Of a stretch of 64,000 nucleotides of DNA, positions 35,310 to 43,990 are shown one piece after another. Source of the DNA: Methanobacterium sp. BRmetb2 (lineage in GTDB: Archaea > Methanobacteriota > Methanobacteria > Methanobacteriales > Methanobacteriaceae). The notes under the pieces were generated by a model, which saw only the letters and a list, made by a program, of their open reading frames with translations, was not told the DNA's origin and did not search any database. Each line of letters starts with the position of its first letter. Position 1 is the first letter of the stretch. The position numbers and the translations under genes are program-made. Where the stretch lies: the NCBI GenBank assembly GCA_003491285.1, contig CP022705.1:2065501-2129500 (forward strand), written 5' to 3'.

Positions 35310-36009
35310 CTACCGTTTTTTCTTCAACTTTTTGTTTATAGAGTTTTACACACCTTCATCCGGGATCCTGGGATAAAATTTAATGGACAAATGTTATCCT
35401 TCCATGAAAAAAATTGGTGGCAAATTATGTTTAATCAACATGACTTGTGGTAGTTGGTGACAATTTCATGTCGATTAAATTTAAATTCAATTTTTTTCCA
35501 TTAGAAATACAACAGAAATAATATATTTCATCCCAAAAATTTTAGATAGTTACTTCGTCACTCAAAATTTATATGCTCTATGGTCGTCATAGATCTAACT
35601 TCGGTATAGTGTTGTTTAACGAAGTTAATTTGTATAATTTCCTTGAAAAGAAATTTTCCAAAATTGGTGTAAATGGATCACTGAGTATATATGGGTCGGT
35701 ACATTTTGGGCATTTTCGATGATTTTTGAAAATCAAGCTAAATTTTTCTAGTAACTATGTGTTCTTTTCATGGATTTTTAGAAAGAATTATGCATTTTTT
35801 CCAATATTTTTTGTGATCATTATGGTATGTAAAGGATAATTATAAATATCGAGATGTACATATTTGCATAACGCCATTGAAGATCCAATCTTTGAAAAAA
35901 TTTTCAATGAACTACAAGTCTACATACTTAGGCATAGGCTGATCAGTCTATGTCTAATTTTCTAAAAATAAAAAAAAGTTAGTAGAAAATTGAATTCTAC
36001 TATACTTAC
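35310..36009. other. Gene-free, dyad-rich stretch
   Basis: No ORF with a credible start and ribosome binding site in about 700 bp. It holds adjacent inverted repeats CTATG/CATAG (~35578-35592) and TAACTTCG/CGAAGTTA (~35597-35628), and a 26-bp imperfect palindrome at 35930-35955. A 43-codon open frame at about 35850-35970 (plus) has no start. Likely decayed mobile-element DNA. Confidence 0.4.
35930..35955. repeat. 26-bp imperfect palindrome
   Basis: AGGCATAGGCTGA followed immediately by TCAGTCTATGTCT. All 13 positions pair, two as G-T. The centre is CTGATCAG. An A/T-rich tract follows, so it could be a bidirectional terminator for the 36010 gene or an operator. Confidence 0.5.
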
Positions 36010-36561
36010 TCAAAAAATATTCGTATTGTTATATTTGTTAGCTATAGATTGAATTCTATACAAATTTTCACTTTTTATTTTGAAATGTTCTTTACTGCCA
36101 ATATTTTGCCAGTTTAATTTTTTTCTGAATTTAATTATTTCACTATTATTATCAACTAATGAAAATGTACCATTTTTATCGGCAATAGTCTTCTTGATTC
36201 GGTCGATATTTTCAATCTTTGTTAAAAATAAACCTCGATGATCATGTGATTTACCATGTACAAGGCAAAAATCCACATCACAATTAGTACAATACCACAT
36301 TCCTTCAGGATTATGATTTCCACTTCCCTGCTCATAATTTATTGTTCCATATTTATGGCAGTTGGGACAGTAATTTTTGAAATATCTTGTATGATAATCG
36401 TAATCTGTTGAAAGACTGCAAGAACATTTTGCAGTTGATTTGACATATTCTTTTGTAATTTCCACATCATACGCTCCTACATATTTAGCATTTGAAACTG
36501 GAAAGAAACAAAATAAACTTAACATTAATAAAGTGAATATAAAGCGTTTTGATTGCTTAAT
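36010..36561 (-). CDS. Secreted cysteine-rich zinc-binding-like protein, possible ATT start
   Basis: Reading from ATT 36559-36561 gives 183 residues: KQSKRFIFTLLMLSLFCFFP then VSNA, a textbook signal peptide, followed by an extracytoplasmic domain with CxC (KCSCS), CPNCHKYG and CTNCDVDFCLVHGKSH clusters that look like zinc ribbons. The only ATG (36525) falls inside the signal peptide and would remove its charged start. A perfect GGAGG (36568-36572) lies 6 nt before the ATT codon. Either ATT initiates, or ATG mutated to ATT and the gene is crippled. No family recognised. Confidence 0.55.
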   Translation of the reverse strand: MKQSKRFIFTLLMLSLFCFFPVSNAKYVGAYDVEITKEYVKSTAKCSCSLSTDYDYHTRYFKNYCPNCHKYGTINYEQGSGNHNPEGMWYCTNCDVDFCLVHGKSHDHRGLFLTKIENIDRIKKTIADKNGTFSLVDNNSEIIKFRKKLNWQNIGSKEHFKIKSENLYRIQSIANKYNNTNIF

Positions 36562-36771
36562 ATAATTCCTCCTATCAGGTTTTTAGAACTTTAGTGGATT
36601 AACAACTTTTTTTTGCCACAGGATTCAGGGTACCTTAAACCCTAATAGGAGCATTATATCTACCTCCAATAAATTTCTAAAACATGAATAAGAATATGTT
36701 ATTCAAAATATATATAATAAACGATTTAAGAAAATAAAATCATTTATTAGAAACTTTAAATATTTATCTGG

Positions 36772-38835
36772 TCATTCCAAGTATTCTAAAGTTTCCTTTT
36801 TAAGTTCCAGTGCGTCCAGATTTTCTGGTTCAATGGTTAAAACTTTTTCAAAACATTCCAGTGCATCTTCATATTTGTTAATAATTCTGAAACTAATACC
36901 TTTTTGAATCAAAGCCCACGTAAAATCAGGATTAACATTTAATGCTTTGTTGAAGAATTTTATGGCAGTTTCATGCTGTTCCAGGTTCTGATTGGTGAAA
37001 CCTATCTCAAAAAGGGCACCAGCGTGTTCATCATCTTCTAATAAGATTTTGGAAAAAGAGTCTATAGCCTTTTCAGATTCCCCTAATTCTCTAAGAGCAA
37101 CGCCTTTAAAGTTCATGGCCCATATATTGTCCTTTTCAAGTTTAAGAGCTTCGTTGAAACATTTTACAGCCTGTTCATGTTCATCCATGAAACCGTAGCA
37201 TTGACCCTTCCTGATCCATAGATCAGCACTTTCACCATCCATTTCCAGTGCTTTGTTAAACCTTTCTAAAGCCTCATTATAACGGGATAGTTCAAATAAT
37301 ATATCGCCACTGAAAATGTAGGCTTCAATATCATCTGGCTCCATCATGTTTACCATGTCATAACACTTTAAGGCTTCCTCATATTTTCCAAGTAACTGTA
37401 AAGATTTAGCCTTCAAAAACCAGGCTCCAATATTGTCTGGTTCTTTATTTATCACCTGATTGAATGATTCAACTGCATCAACATGTTTATCTTGATTGGC
37501 CATGGCCACTCCCCTTAAAAACCAGGTACTAACATTTTCAGGTTGAATATTGAGCACGGTTTCAAATAAAGTGGCAGCTTCCTCAAATTTATCCATGTCC
37601 AATAATATTTCGGCTTTCAAAAACAGGGCTGGAACATAATTGGAGTTAATCTCCAGTGCCTGGTCCAAACTGTTAAGAGCCTCATCAAAAGCTTCTCTCT
37701 GAAAATGAACTGTAGCCTGATTAAGCCGGGCATTTATATCCTGTGGATTTAACTGCAGGACGTAATCAAATTTATCCAGTGCATCGTCATATTTTTCCAA
37801 TGATGCCAGGGTAGCTCCCTGGTTGGTGATGGCGTCACTAAATTCTGGATCTATCTCCAGACAGCGATCATAGCATTTCAGTTCATCTTCAAATAAGCCC
37901 AATTCATGTAATGATAGTGCTTTAACATTCCATACTTCAGGGTATTCTTCAAATATTTCCAGTGCCTCGTCATATGCTTCCAGTGACTGGGAATATTCAC
38001 CAAGATCATAAAGTGCCAAACCCTTATGATACCATGCTTCTGGATTCAGGGGGTTGATGTCAAGGGAGCGCTCTAAAAGTTCCAGTGCTTCCTCTGCATC
38101 TCCTATACTGTAAAGGGCTTTGGCTTTAAGAAACCAGGTATGATCATTACTTGGGTCTAAGCGTAGTGATCTGTCAAAAGCATCCAGCGCTTTTTTATAA
38201 CGTTTAAGAATAGAAAGGCAAATTCCTTTAGAATTCCATGTTTCTGGACTGTCCGGATATGCTTCCAATGATTTTTCAAAGTAGGTAAGGGCCTCTTCTT
38301 CTTTGTCCAATGCTAACAAGATGTTGCCCTTTTTAAATAGAATATCTGAGTTTTCTGGATCCTCTTCTAAAATTTTATCAACACAATTTAAAGCTTCACT
38401 AAACCTTGTCAGAGGTATTAAACATTCTATCATTTCATTTAATAGGTGTGTATCTCCATCAGATATTAATTCAAAGATTTGGAGAGCCTCTTCATACCGG
38501 CCCATTGCTGATAAGAGAAATGCCTTATTATTTAATAGTATTTCATCATCAGGTTTTTTTTCTAGAACCATCTCTAATGAGGATAATGCTTCATCATAGT
38601 TTCCAGATAGAAATAGAGCCATACTTTTATTTTCAACTGCCCAACTATATTCTGAGTCTATATTTAAAGCCTGATCGAAACTGTCGATAGCCTCATTATA
38701 CTGATTTATTCCAATAAGACCCATTCCTTTACGGGTCCAAAGTTCGGGATCATCGGGATTTTCTTTTAATTTTTCTTCACATTCCTTGATGATTTTTTCC
38801 CATTCACCATAGGATATTTCACGGGAGTCTTCCAA
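36772..38835 (-). CDS. Long tetratricopeptide-repeat protein
   Basis: A 687-residue protein made almost entirely of about 19 consecutive 34-residue TPR units. Each shows the W-G-Y-A-F-A-P pattern, for example AWYHKGLALYDLGEYSQSLE and WFLKAKSLQLLGKYEEALKC. No signal peptide or membrane segment, so it is probably a cytosolic scaffold. TTG 38835 is the start, with GAGGTG 5 nt upstream. Such arrays are common in methanogens; partners are unknown. Confidence 0.9.
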   Translation of the reverse strand: MEDSREISYGEWEKIIKECEEKLKENPDDPELWTRKGMGLIGINQYNEAIDSFDQALNIDSEYSWAVENKSMALFLSGNYDEALSSLEMVLEKKPDDEILLNNKAFLLSAMGRYEEALQIFELISDGDTHLLNEMIECLIPLTRFSEALNCVDKILEEDPENSDILFKKGNILLALDKEEEALTYFEKSLEAYPDSPETWNSKGICLSILKRYKKALDAFDRSLRLDPSNDHTWFLKAKALYSIGDAEEALELLERSLDINPLNPEAWYHKGLALYDLGEYSQSLEAYDEALEIFEEYPEVWNVKALSLHELGLFEDELKCYDRCLEIDPEFSDAITNQGATLASLEKYDDALDKFDYVLQLNPQDINARLNQATVHFQREAFDEALNSLDQALEINSNYVPALFLKAEILLDMDKFEEAATLFETVLNIQPENVSTWFLRGVAMANQDKHVDAVESFNQVINKEPDNIGAWFLKAKSLQLLGKYEEALKCYDMVNMMEPDDIEAYIFSGDILFELSRYNEALERFNKALEMDGESADLWIRKGQCYGFMDEHEQAVKCFNEALKLEKDNIWAMNFKGVALRELGESEKAIDSFSKILLEDDEHAGALFEIGFTNQNLEQHETAIKFFNKALNVNPDFTWALIQKGISFRIINKYEDALECFEKVLTIEPENLDALELKKETLEYLE

Positions 38836-39055
38836 TTTTACACCTCAATCTTTACATTACAGTTATTAGGGGAATTATTTCATGAATTATTATTTAATTT
38901 TATCAATAAGAGTGATAATTAAAAAATAAGATAAATAAAGATTAATTTCTCAATTTAATCATATATAATATTTTTCCTTAAAAATTTAAAGAATATAAAA
39001 CTTGAAAATTATAAAAATTATAAAAGAAAAAAAAATGTGGATAAGATCCACAGGT

Positions 39056-39496
39056 TTACTCCACTTTTACATTGAAACTTTCTTCTTTTTCTAATTTAGG
39101 TACTTCAACTTTCAAAACACCATTTTCAAATGATGCTTTTGCTTCTTGTGGGATAACCTTCTTGGGAAATCTTACAGTTCTTCTAATAAATCCGCTCTTT
39201 TTATCGGAAAGGGTCATGTACGTTCCTTCAACCACATGTTCCACATCAAATTTAGCTTTAACTTTCAGTCTTTTTTCGGTAAGATTCAACTCTATATCCT
39301 CTTTTTTAATACCTGGTAGTACCACATGAACTATCACGCTTTCATCTGTTTCGATAATATTTTTACCCGGTACAAAGGTGTAGTCTACAATCTTCTTTTC
39401 AATATCCTGGCGCATGACATCTAAGGTCTTGGCCGTGTCTTCCATCATACTACTTACGATGTCTTTCATTTCTGATACATGGTCTCTTTTTTTCAT
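39056..39496 (-). CDS. Small heat shock protein (Hsp20 family)
   Basis: A 146-residue alpha-crystallin-domain chaperone that holds unfolding proteins. A charged N-terminal region is followed by the alpha-crystallin domain (residues ~55-140) with VHVVLPGIKKEDIELNLTEK, FIRRTVRFPKKV and the hallmark AxxxNGVLKVEVPK (ASFENGVLKVEVPK). The C-terminal IxI/V anchor is weak (FNVKVE). GAGGCTG lies ahead of the ATG. Confidence 0.95.
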   Translation of the reverse strand: MKKRDHVSEMKDIVSSMMEDTAKTLDVMRQDIEKKIVDYTFVPGKNIIETDESVIVHVVLPGIKKEDIELNLTEKRLKVKAKFDVEHVVEGTYMTLSDKKSGFIRRTVRFPKKVIPQEAKASFENGVLKVEVPKLEKEESFNVKVE

Positions 39497-39633
39497 TTTT
39501 TCAGCCTCATATTTTGAGTCGTTTAATTATATTGGAACTATTATAATATAAAATTTACCTGATTTAGTGTAAACTCGTAAAAATTGATAAAATCATTAAT
39601 AAATCAATTAAAAAAATGAGTCTTTAGAATTAT

Positions 39634-40554
39634 TTAAATAGATAAAATATTAGCCATCAAAGTTAAAAAATAAATGTCAATTAATAAAATTAGTAGTATT
39701 AATGAAGAAACAATATATTTTGTTAAATTAACAAGGCCGAACTGAACTTTTTTTATATAAATCCCAATAACAGTTATGACTGGAATTAATGAAAGAAGAG
39801 TTACTAAATTGAAATTCACTGATGGATATATATTACTTTGACCCATAATAAGGAATGATACTGATCCTAAAATGGCAAATAGTAAAATTAATAATAAACT
39901 GGTTTTAATATTATATTTAACAACAAATGTATTTTTACCTGCCTTTTTATCACCCTTTCTGTCTGGTAATTCCACACTTAATATGAATACAAATTGATAG
40001 AGCATAGAAGGAATACTAAAGATGATAAATTTCAGGTCAATTAAACCAGCAATGGTAAGGTATCCTAAACCGGGAATGATAAAACCACTTATCATCATTG
40101 CAATTTCTCCAAGACCACGATACGATAATTTAAGGGGTGGGGCAGAATAAAACCATCCTAAAAGATTTCCAAAAATAACTAATAAAAGGAATAAGGGTGA
40201 TAAATATAGGATAGAAAAAAGAATTGCCAGGAAAATGGATATTAGAATAAGGCCCACTGCTATATTTCTGGAAGTACTACGTAGTTCAGGATTTTCTACT
40301 AAAATTCCGCTGCCACCACTAAACAGGTTAGGCTTAATGAAATGATCAGCTTCCCAGTCAAAGTAATCATTGCTGTAGGATATTGAGAGATGAGCCGGTA
40401 ATAAAACCAGGTACCCCCATAAAAATTTATCCAGTGAAAATTGTCCCGTTAATACGCCCGCTAAAAGAGCACCGGACGTGAAAGTTAAAAATCCTGCAGT
40501 TAAAAAATGAATACGTCCCAACCTTATTATTTTGACTAAATAGCTAAAATCCAT
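39634..40554 (-). CDS. UbiA family prenyltransferase
   Basis: A 306-residue membrane prenyltransferase with eight or nine predicted helices. The two Asp-rich motifs are present: NDYFDWEAD near residue 62 and LPDRKGDKKAGK near residue 195. The arrangement resembles MenA-like enzymes more than the digeranylgeranylglyceryl phosphate synthase, though archaeal ether-lipid synthesis also uses UbiA proteins. The acceptor is therefore open. SD GGAG before the ATG. Confidence 0.85.
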   Translation of the reverse strand: MDFSYLVKIIRLGRIHFLTAGFLTFTSGALLAGVLTGQFSLDKFLWGYLVLLPAHLSISYSNDYFDWEADHFIKPNLFSGGSGILVENPELRSTSRNIAVGLILISIFLAILFSILYLSPLFLLLVIFGNLLGWFYSAPPLKLSYRGLGEIAMMISGFIIPGLGYLTIAGLIDLKFIIFSIPSMLYQFVFILSVELPDRKGDKKAGKNTFVVKYNIKTSLLLILLFAILGSVSFLIMGQSNIYPSVNFNLVTLLSLIPVITVIGIYIKKVQFGLVNLTKYIVSSLILLILLIDIYFLTLMANILSI

Positions 40555-40680
40555 ATTTACTCCTTTTTTTGACTCCTGTTACTATTATTTGGAAATTATA
40601 TCCTAAAATATTATCTTTAAATTATTACAGTCTTGAATGAATTTAGCTGAAAAATTAGGGTTAATTAAAAAAATTTTGTT

Positions 40681-40693
40681 AAAGATTTATATA
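40681..40693 (+). promoter_or_regulatory. Consensus archaeal promoter (AAANNTTTATATA)
   Basis: AAAGATTTATATA matches the methanogen promoter consensus exactly on the plus strand. Transcription would start near 40716 and run only ~100 nt before meeting the end of the minus-strand gene at 40819. No coding gene lies in that path. The reverse strand also contains TATATAAA, which could serve the UbiA gene instead. Confidence 0.5.
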
Positions 40694-40715
40694 CAATTCT
40701 TAGCGAACTTATGCA

Positions 40716-40815
40716 GGAGAACTAGTTGGGACGCTTTAATTTATAGTATGGGGGATGAATAGATGAGGCTCATTATTTGAGAAAGAATAAAAACGCAGGA
40801 TATTTGTAGGGTCCT
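40716..40815 (+). ncRNA. Candidate small RNA from the 40681 promoter
   Basis: The stretch downstream of a perfect-consensus promoter has no ORF longer than a few codons. It contains a potential stem (AGCGAAC at 40699-40705 with GTTGGGACGCT at 40728-40738, partly upstream of the predicted start) and G-rich GGGGGATGAATAGATGAGG. Evidence is promoter plus lack of ORF only. Confidence 0.25.
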
Positions 40816-40818
40816 TTA

Positions 40819-41196
40819 TCATAACTTAAACCATCCTTTTTTAGAGGAATTATCGTTATTGGAGTTTGCATGGAGGTGCTTGATAACTTCTTCCTGCTCC
40901 TCTAAAAATCTTTTAAGATCATCCACTTTTTCGTGGAGAGTTAGATTTTCTTGGTTAAGAATTTCAATCTGCTGCTGGAGATTTTGATTGTTTTTTCTTA
41001 ATTCAAGGAAGGTTTTTTCAATTTTTTGGTAGTCTTTATGGCTGATTACCTTAACTGATTCGTCTGCTTCGAAGGGATGCTTATCATTGAGGGGAACTAT
41101 AAATCTTTCAAACTTCCAGCGGTGTTCCCTCATCTTTTTGTCAATAATTATCTTCTCTTCAATACACTTTTTAATATGGGAATCAGTTATTTTCAA
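40819..41196 (-). CDS. Coiled-coil protein of unknown function
   Basis: A 125-residue protein with a basic N-terminal half (KKCIEEKIIIDKKMREHRWK) and a long coiled coil (residues ~58-110, KTFLELRKNNQNLQQQIEIL and onwards). The start is TTG 41196; GGGAGAG lies about 12 nt upstream. Unknown family. It may pair with the next gene upstream, which has the same orientation. Confidence 0.55.
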   Translation of the reverse strand: MKITDSHIKKCIEEKIIIDKKMREHRWKFERFIVPLNDKHPFEADESVKVISHKDYQKIEKTFLELRKNNQNLQQQIEILNQENLTLHEKVDDLKRFLEEQEEVIKHLHANSNNDNSSKKGWFKL

Positions 41197-41274
41197 TTAA
41201 CAATACTCTCCCTACGCATCTATCAAACATTTATAAATATTTAATATGACCTATAAAACGTAAAAAAACATTTT

Positions 41275-41646
41275 TTATAGGCCTATCAAACATTGGGGTT
41301 TTTCTTTCTCATGTTGGGATACTGAATGTTTTTTGGTATTACTGTTACCAGAGAATGATTTCAGAGTTGTCTGCACATCAAAATCCATTAAATTTTCACT
41401 GTAGCGATCCATTTTGGATATATGGTCCTTTATTTTGAGCAAGGCAGATACAGGGGTAGTGTTATTCCTTACTCCAAGACCTTCAGTGATAATTTCTTTA
41501 ATTGCTTTGATGTGAAGTCGGTTGTTTTTGTAATAGTTTTCAAACTCGTAAAAGGGAAATATTATGAGTTGTTCGTCTTCTTTGAATATTCCGAGGTTGT
41601 AAAATACTGATTCGTCTTTGCCAATTTGTACTATACTGAGCCTCAT
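41275..41646 (-). CDS. Protein of unknown function
   Basis: A 123-residue protein starting MRLSIVQIGKDESVFYNLGI with a central IKAIKEIITEGLGVRNNTTP. No motif recognised. GGTGATGTAAT sits immediately before the ATG, a strong ribosome binding site, so it is probably real. The coiled-coil gene follows 78 bp downstream. Confidence 0.55.
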   Translation of the reverse strand: MRLSIVQIGKDESVFYNLGIFKEDEQLIIFPFYEFENYYKNNRLHIKAIKEIITEGLGVRNNTTPVSALLKIKDHISKMDRYSENLMDFDVQTTLKSFSGNSNTKKHSVSQHEKEKPQCLIGL

Positions 41647-41832
41647 ATTACATCACCATACATGGGGGAGTAATAGTATAAACAAAGGCATTCATGTGGG
41701 TTGAGTAAGAGCATTTGAAAAGTAATTTTGATAATAAATTTAATATGTGTATTATTAAAACAAAAAATTAAAGGGGGAAGGTTAAAATAGTAACTGAACT
41801 TTTAAAATAGAGATTTTATACAACTAAAATAG

Positions 41833-42825
41833 CTAATAATAGGTTAGTATAATCAGAACGGCTAGTATTACACTTAGTATTAATACTGATATTGCAGTCA
41901 TTTTTTTGGCAGTTACTTCCTGTTCCTTTTCTAGGGGGTGTACTTTTTGCTGGATTAAAGTTAATATTCCTGCAAAAATTATGGCCACTAAATTAACTGA
42001 AAAAATGAGAAAAGCTCCTCCTGCAAGGAAAAAATTTCCTGATCCCAATAACAGTCCAAAAGTTACCAGCGGGGGAAGCAATGCTACTGCAATCATCACT
42101 CCTACTAAAGCACTTGATAAATCTGTTATTAATGCTAGAGAACCTGCAAAACCAGAAGCAAGGGCTAATACAATTCCTCCCTGGGCAATGTTGGTTCTAA
42201 GTAGAATAGATGGTATGGTAGAGTCTACGTTGAGAAAAATGCCTAAAATTACTGAAATAATTATTGAAATCATTATTCCAACAAAACTAGACTTCAAAGC
42301 AGTGCGGGCGAGGTTTAAATCTCCCATAACCATTGAAAATGAAATACACATATTGGGACCAATTAGGGGTGCGATAATCATACCTCCAATTATAACTGCC
42401 ACATCGTCATTTAAGACCCCAATAGCCGCAACAAAACTGGATAAAATTACCATTGATATATAAACAAATGATAATCTGCTCATATCTGTAACTTTAATAT
42501 ACAATTCTTCTCTACTAATTCTAGCCTTATCGTGTTCAGCTTCAGCTGTTTTTACTTCTTCATCTAATCTAAAATCTTCTGGGAGAGGTATGTAAGTTTC
42601 AACAGGAATAACCATTATTCTGAAACCTTCGAGTTCTGAAAAACGTTTCTGAAAAACGTCCAGTATCCGTTCTGTTCGTTCTGTTTTAATAACAATATTA
42701 AAACGAGTGTATCTTTTGGAAAAATCTGAATGAGAAAAATCAAGAACTTCACATTTTTTTATGATTTCAATGGTTTCCTCTTTTTTATCATTTGGAACAA
42801 CTATCTCAATTTGACGAAAAACCAT
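41833..42825 (-). CDS. DUF389 membrane protein (TIGR00341 type)
   Basis: A 330-residue protein with a cytosolic ACT-like N-terminal half (residues 1-~110, RQIEIVVPNDKKEETIEI) and a C-terminal DUF389 domain of about six helices with the signature IIGGMIIAPLIGPNM and SSALVGVMIAVALLPPLVTFG. Family function is unknown. It is divergent from the binding-protein gene at 42934. Confidence 0.9.
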   Translation of the reverse strand: MVFRQIEIVVPNDKKEETIEIIKKCEVLDFSHSDFSKRYTRFNIVIKTERTERILDVFQKRFSELEGFRIMVIPVETYIPLPEDFRLDEEVKTAEAEHDKARISREELYIKVTDMSRLSFVYISMVILSSFVAAIGVLNDDVAVIIGGMIIAPLIGPNMCISFSMVMGDLNLARTALKSSFVGIMISIIISVILGIFLNVDSTIPSILLRTNIAQGGIVLALASGFAGSLALITDLSSALVGVMIAVALLPPLVTFGLLLGSGNFFLAGGAFLIFSVNLVAIIFAGILTLIQQKVHPLEKEQEVTAKKMTAISVLILSVILAVLIILTYY

Positions 42826-42882
42826 TTTGATCTAACATAATATATATATTTAAAGGTATAAAAATTTTATAAAAGTGATATC

Positions 42883-42895
42883 AAATATTTATAAA
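42883..42895 (+). promoter_or_regulatory. Promoter for the NMT1-like binding-protein gene
   Basis: AAATATTTATAAA fits the archaeal BRE/TATA pattern. The expected start near 42915-42920 leaves a short leader with AGGGCG before ATG 42934. Confidence 0.45.
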
Positions 42896-42933
42896 TTCAT
42901 ATTTAACAAACAATAAGTTTAGGGCGAAAATCT

Positions 42934-43884
42934 ATGAATAAATACATATTAACACTGATAATTATAATTTTAGCAATATTCACCACTTACTCAACATATA
43001 ATTACTACGAAACAGTTGAAAACACAGTTTTTATTGGTTATCTTCCCAGCAATCACCATGCTGCCCTTTTTGTTGCCCACGAAAAAAACTTATTTGAAAA
43101 AGAAGGATTGAATGTTCAACTGGTTCCATTTAGAAATGGAGAAGATTTATTAAGAGCAGCAGAATACAATCAAATAGACATGGGATACTGCGGTATAACT
43201 CCCGTTATGATGGCTTTAGATGAAAATGAACCTATTAAAGTAGTGGCCGCAGTCAATCAGGAAGGAAGTGGGATAGTAGTTTCGAATGATATAAGAAATG
43301 TGAATGATTTTAAAGGAGAAACAGTAGCTATACCTCGTGAAGGATCTATTCAAGATGTTCTTCTAAAATATTACCTCTTAAAAAATAATATTAATCCGGA
43401 TGAAGTTAACATCACCGAGCTGGAAGTTCCTGTAATGGAGGTTAATCTGGAAAATCAGTTTATTAATGCTTATGTTGCATGGGAACCTTATGTATCGCTA
43501 GCTAATGTGTCCAATGAAAATGTAAGCAGGACATTCATATATTCTGGTGATATAATTAAAGATCATCCCTGTTGTGTAGTTATTGCAACTGATAAATTCA
43601 TTGAATCTAAACCAGATTCCTTAAGAAAGGTGTTAAAGGTCCATGTAAACGCTACGGAGTATGTAAATGATCATACAGAAGAGGTTGCTCAGATACTGTC
43701 GGCAAAATTAGGTACTGATGTTGAAGTGGAAAAAGAAGGATTAAAACATGTTGAATTCATTGCAGTTCCCTCCCAAGAGTTTATGGAAGAAACTTTGATT
43801 ATTCACGGTATTCAAAAAGAATTGGGATATGTTAAAAATGATATTACACTAGAAGAAATATTCGATCTCAGGTATTTGCCTTGA
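42934..43884 (+). CDS. NMT1/TauA-like substrate-binding protein
   Basis: A 316-residue periplasmic-binding-fold protein with an N-terminal hydrophobic anchor (residues ~4-20). NMT1/SsuA features: IGYLPSNHHAALFVAHEKNLFEKEGL, the GEDLLRAAEYNQIDMGYCGITP turn and AYVAWEPYV. It would bind a small organic ligand (sulfonate, nitrate or pyrimidine-like). No permease or ATPase gene is next to it, so its transporter is elsewhere or absent. No lipobox cysteine. Confidence 0.8.
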   Translation: MNKYILTLIIIILAIFTTYSTYNYYETVENTVFIGYLPSNHHAALFVAHEKNLFEKEGLNVQLVPFRNGEDLLRAAEYNQIDMGYCGITPVMMALDENEPIKVVAAVNQEGSGIVVSNDIRNVNDFKGETVAIPREGSIQDVLLKYYLLKNNINPDEVNITELEVPVMEVNLENQFINAYVAWEPYVSLANVSNENVSRTFIYSGDIIKDHPCCVVIATDKFIESKPDSLRKVLKVHVNATEYVNDHTEEVAQILSAKLGTDVEVEKEGLKHVEFIAVPSQEFMEETLIIHGIQKELGYVKNDITLEEIFDLRYLP

Positions 43885-43990
43885 ATAATATGTTTATAAT
43901 TTTAGCTTAATTAACGTCAGAAGCTTTCTATTTTTTTTATATTTATCACTTTATTCTTCTTCTTTTTTAATTTAATACCAATTTAATCAG

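Noticed and set aside
35850..35970. 43-codon plus-strand open frame (NAIEDPIFEKIFNELQVYIL)
   Set aside because: Protein-like but has no start codon or ribosome binding site and matches no family I know.
40740..40790. Possible C/D box sRNA (GATGAATAGATGA)
   Set aside because: C box is imperfect and no clear D/D' boxes follow at the expected spacing.
41906..42463. 185-aa plus-strand ORF inside the DUF389 gene
   Set aside because: Antisense shadow of a membrane-protein gene, with no start signal.
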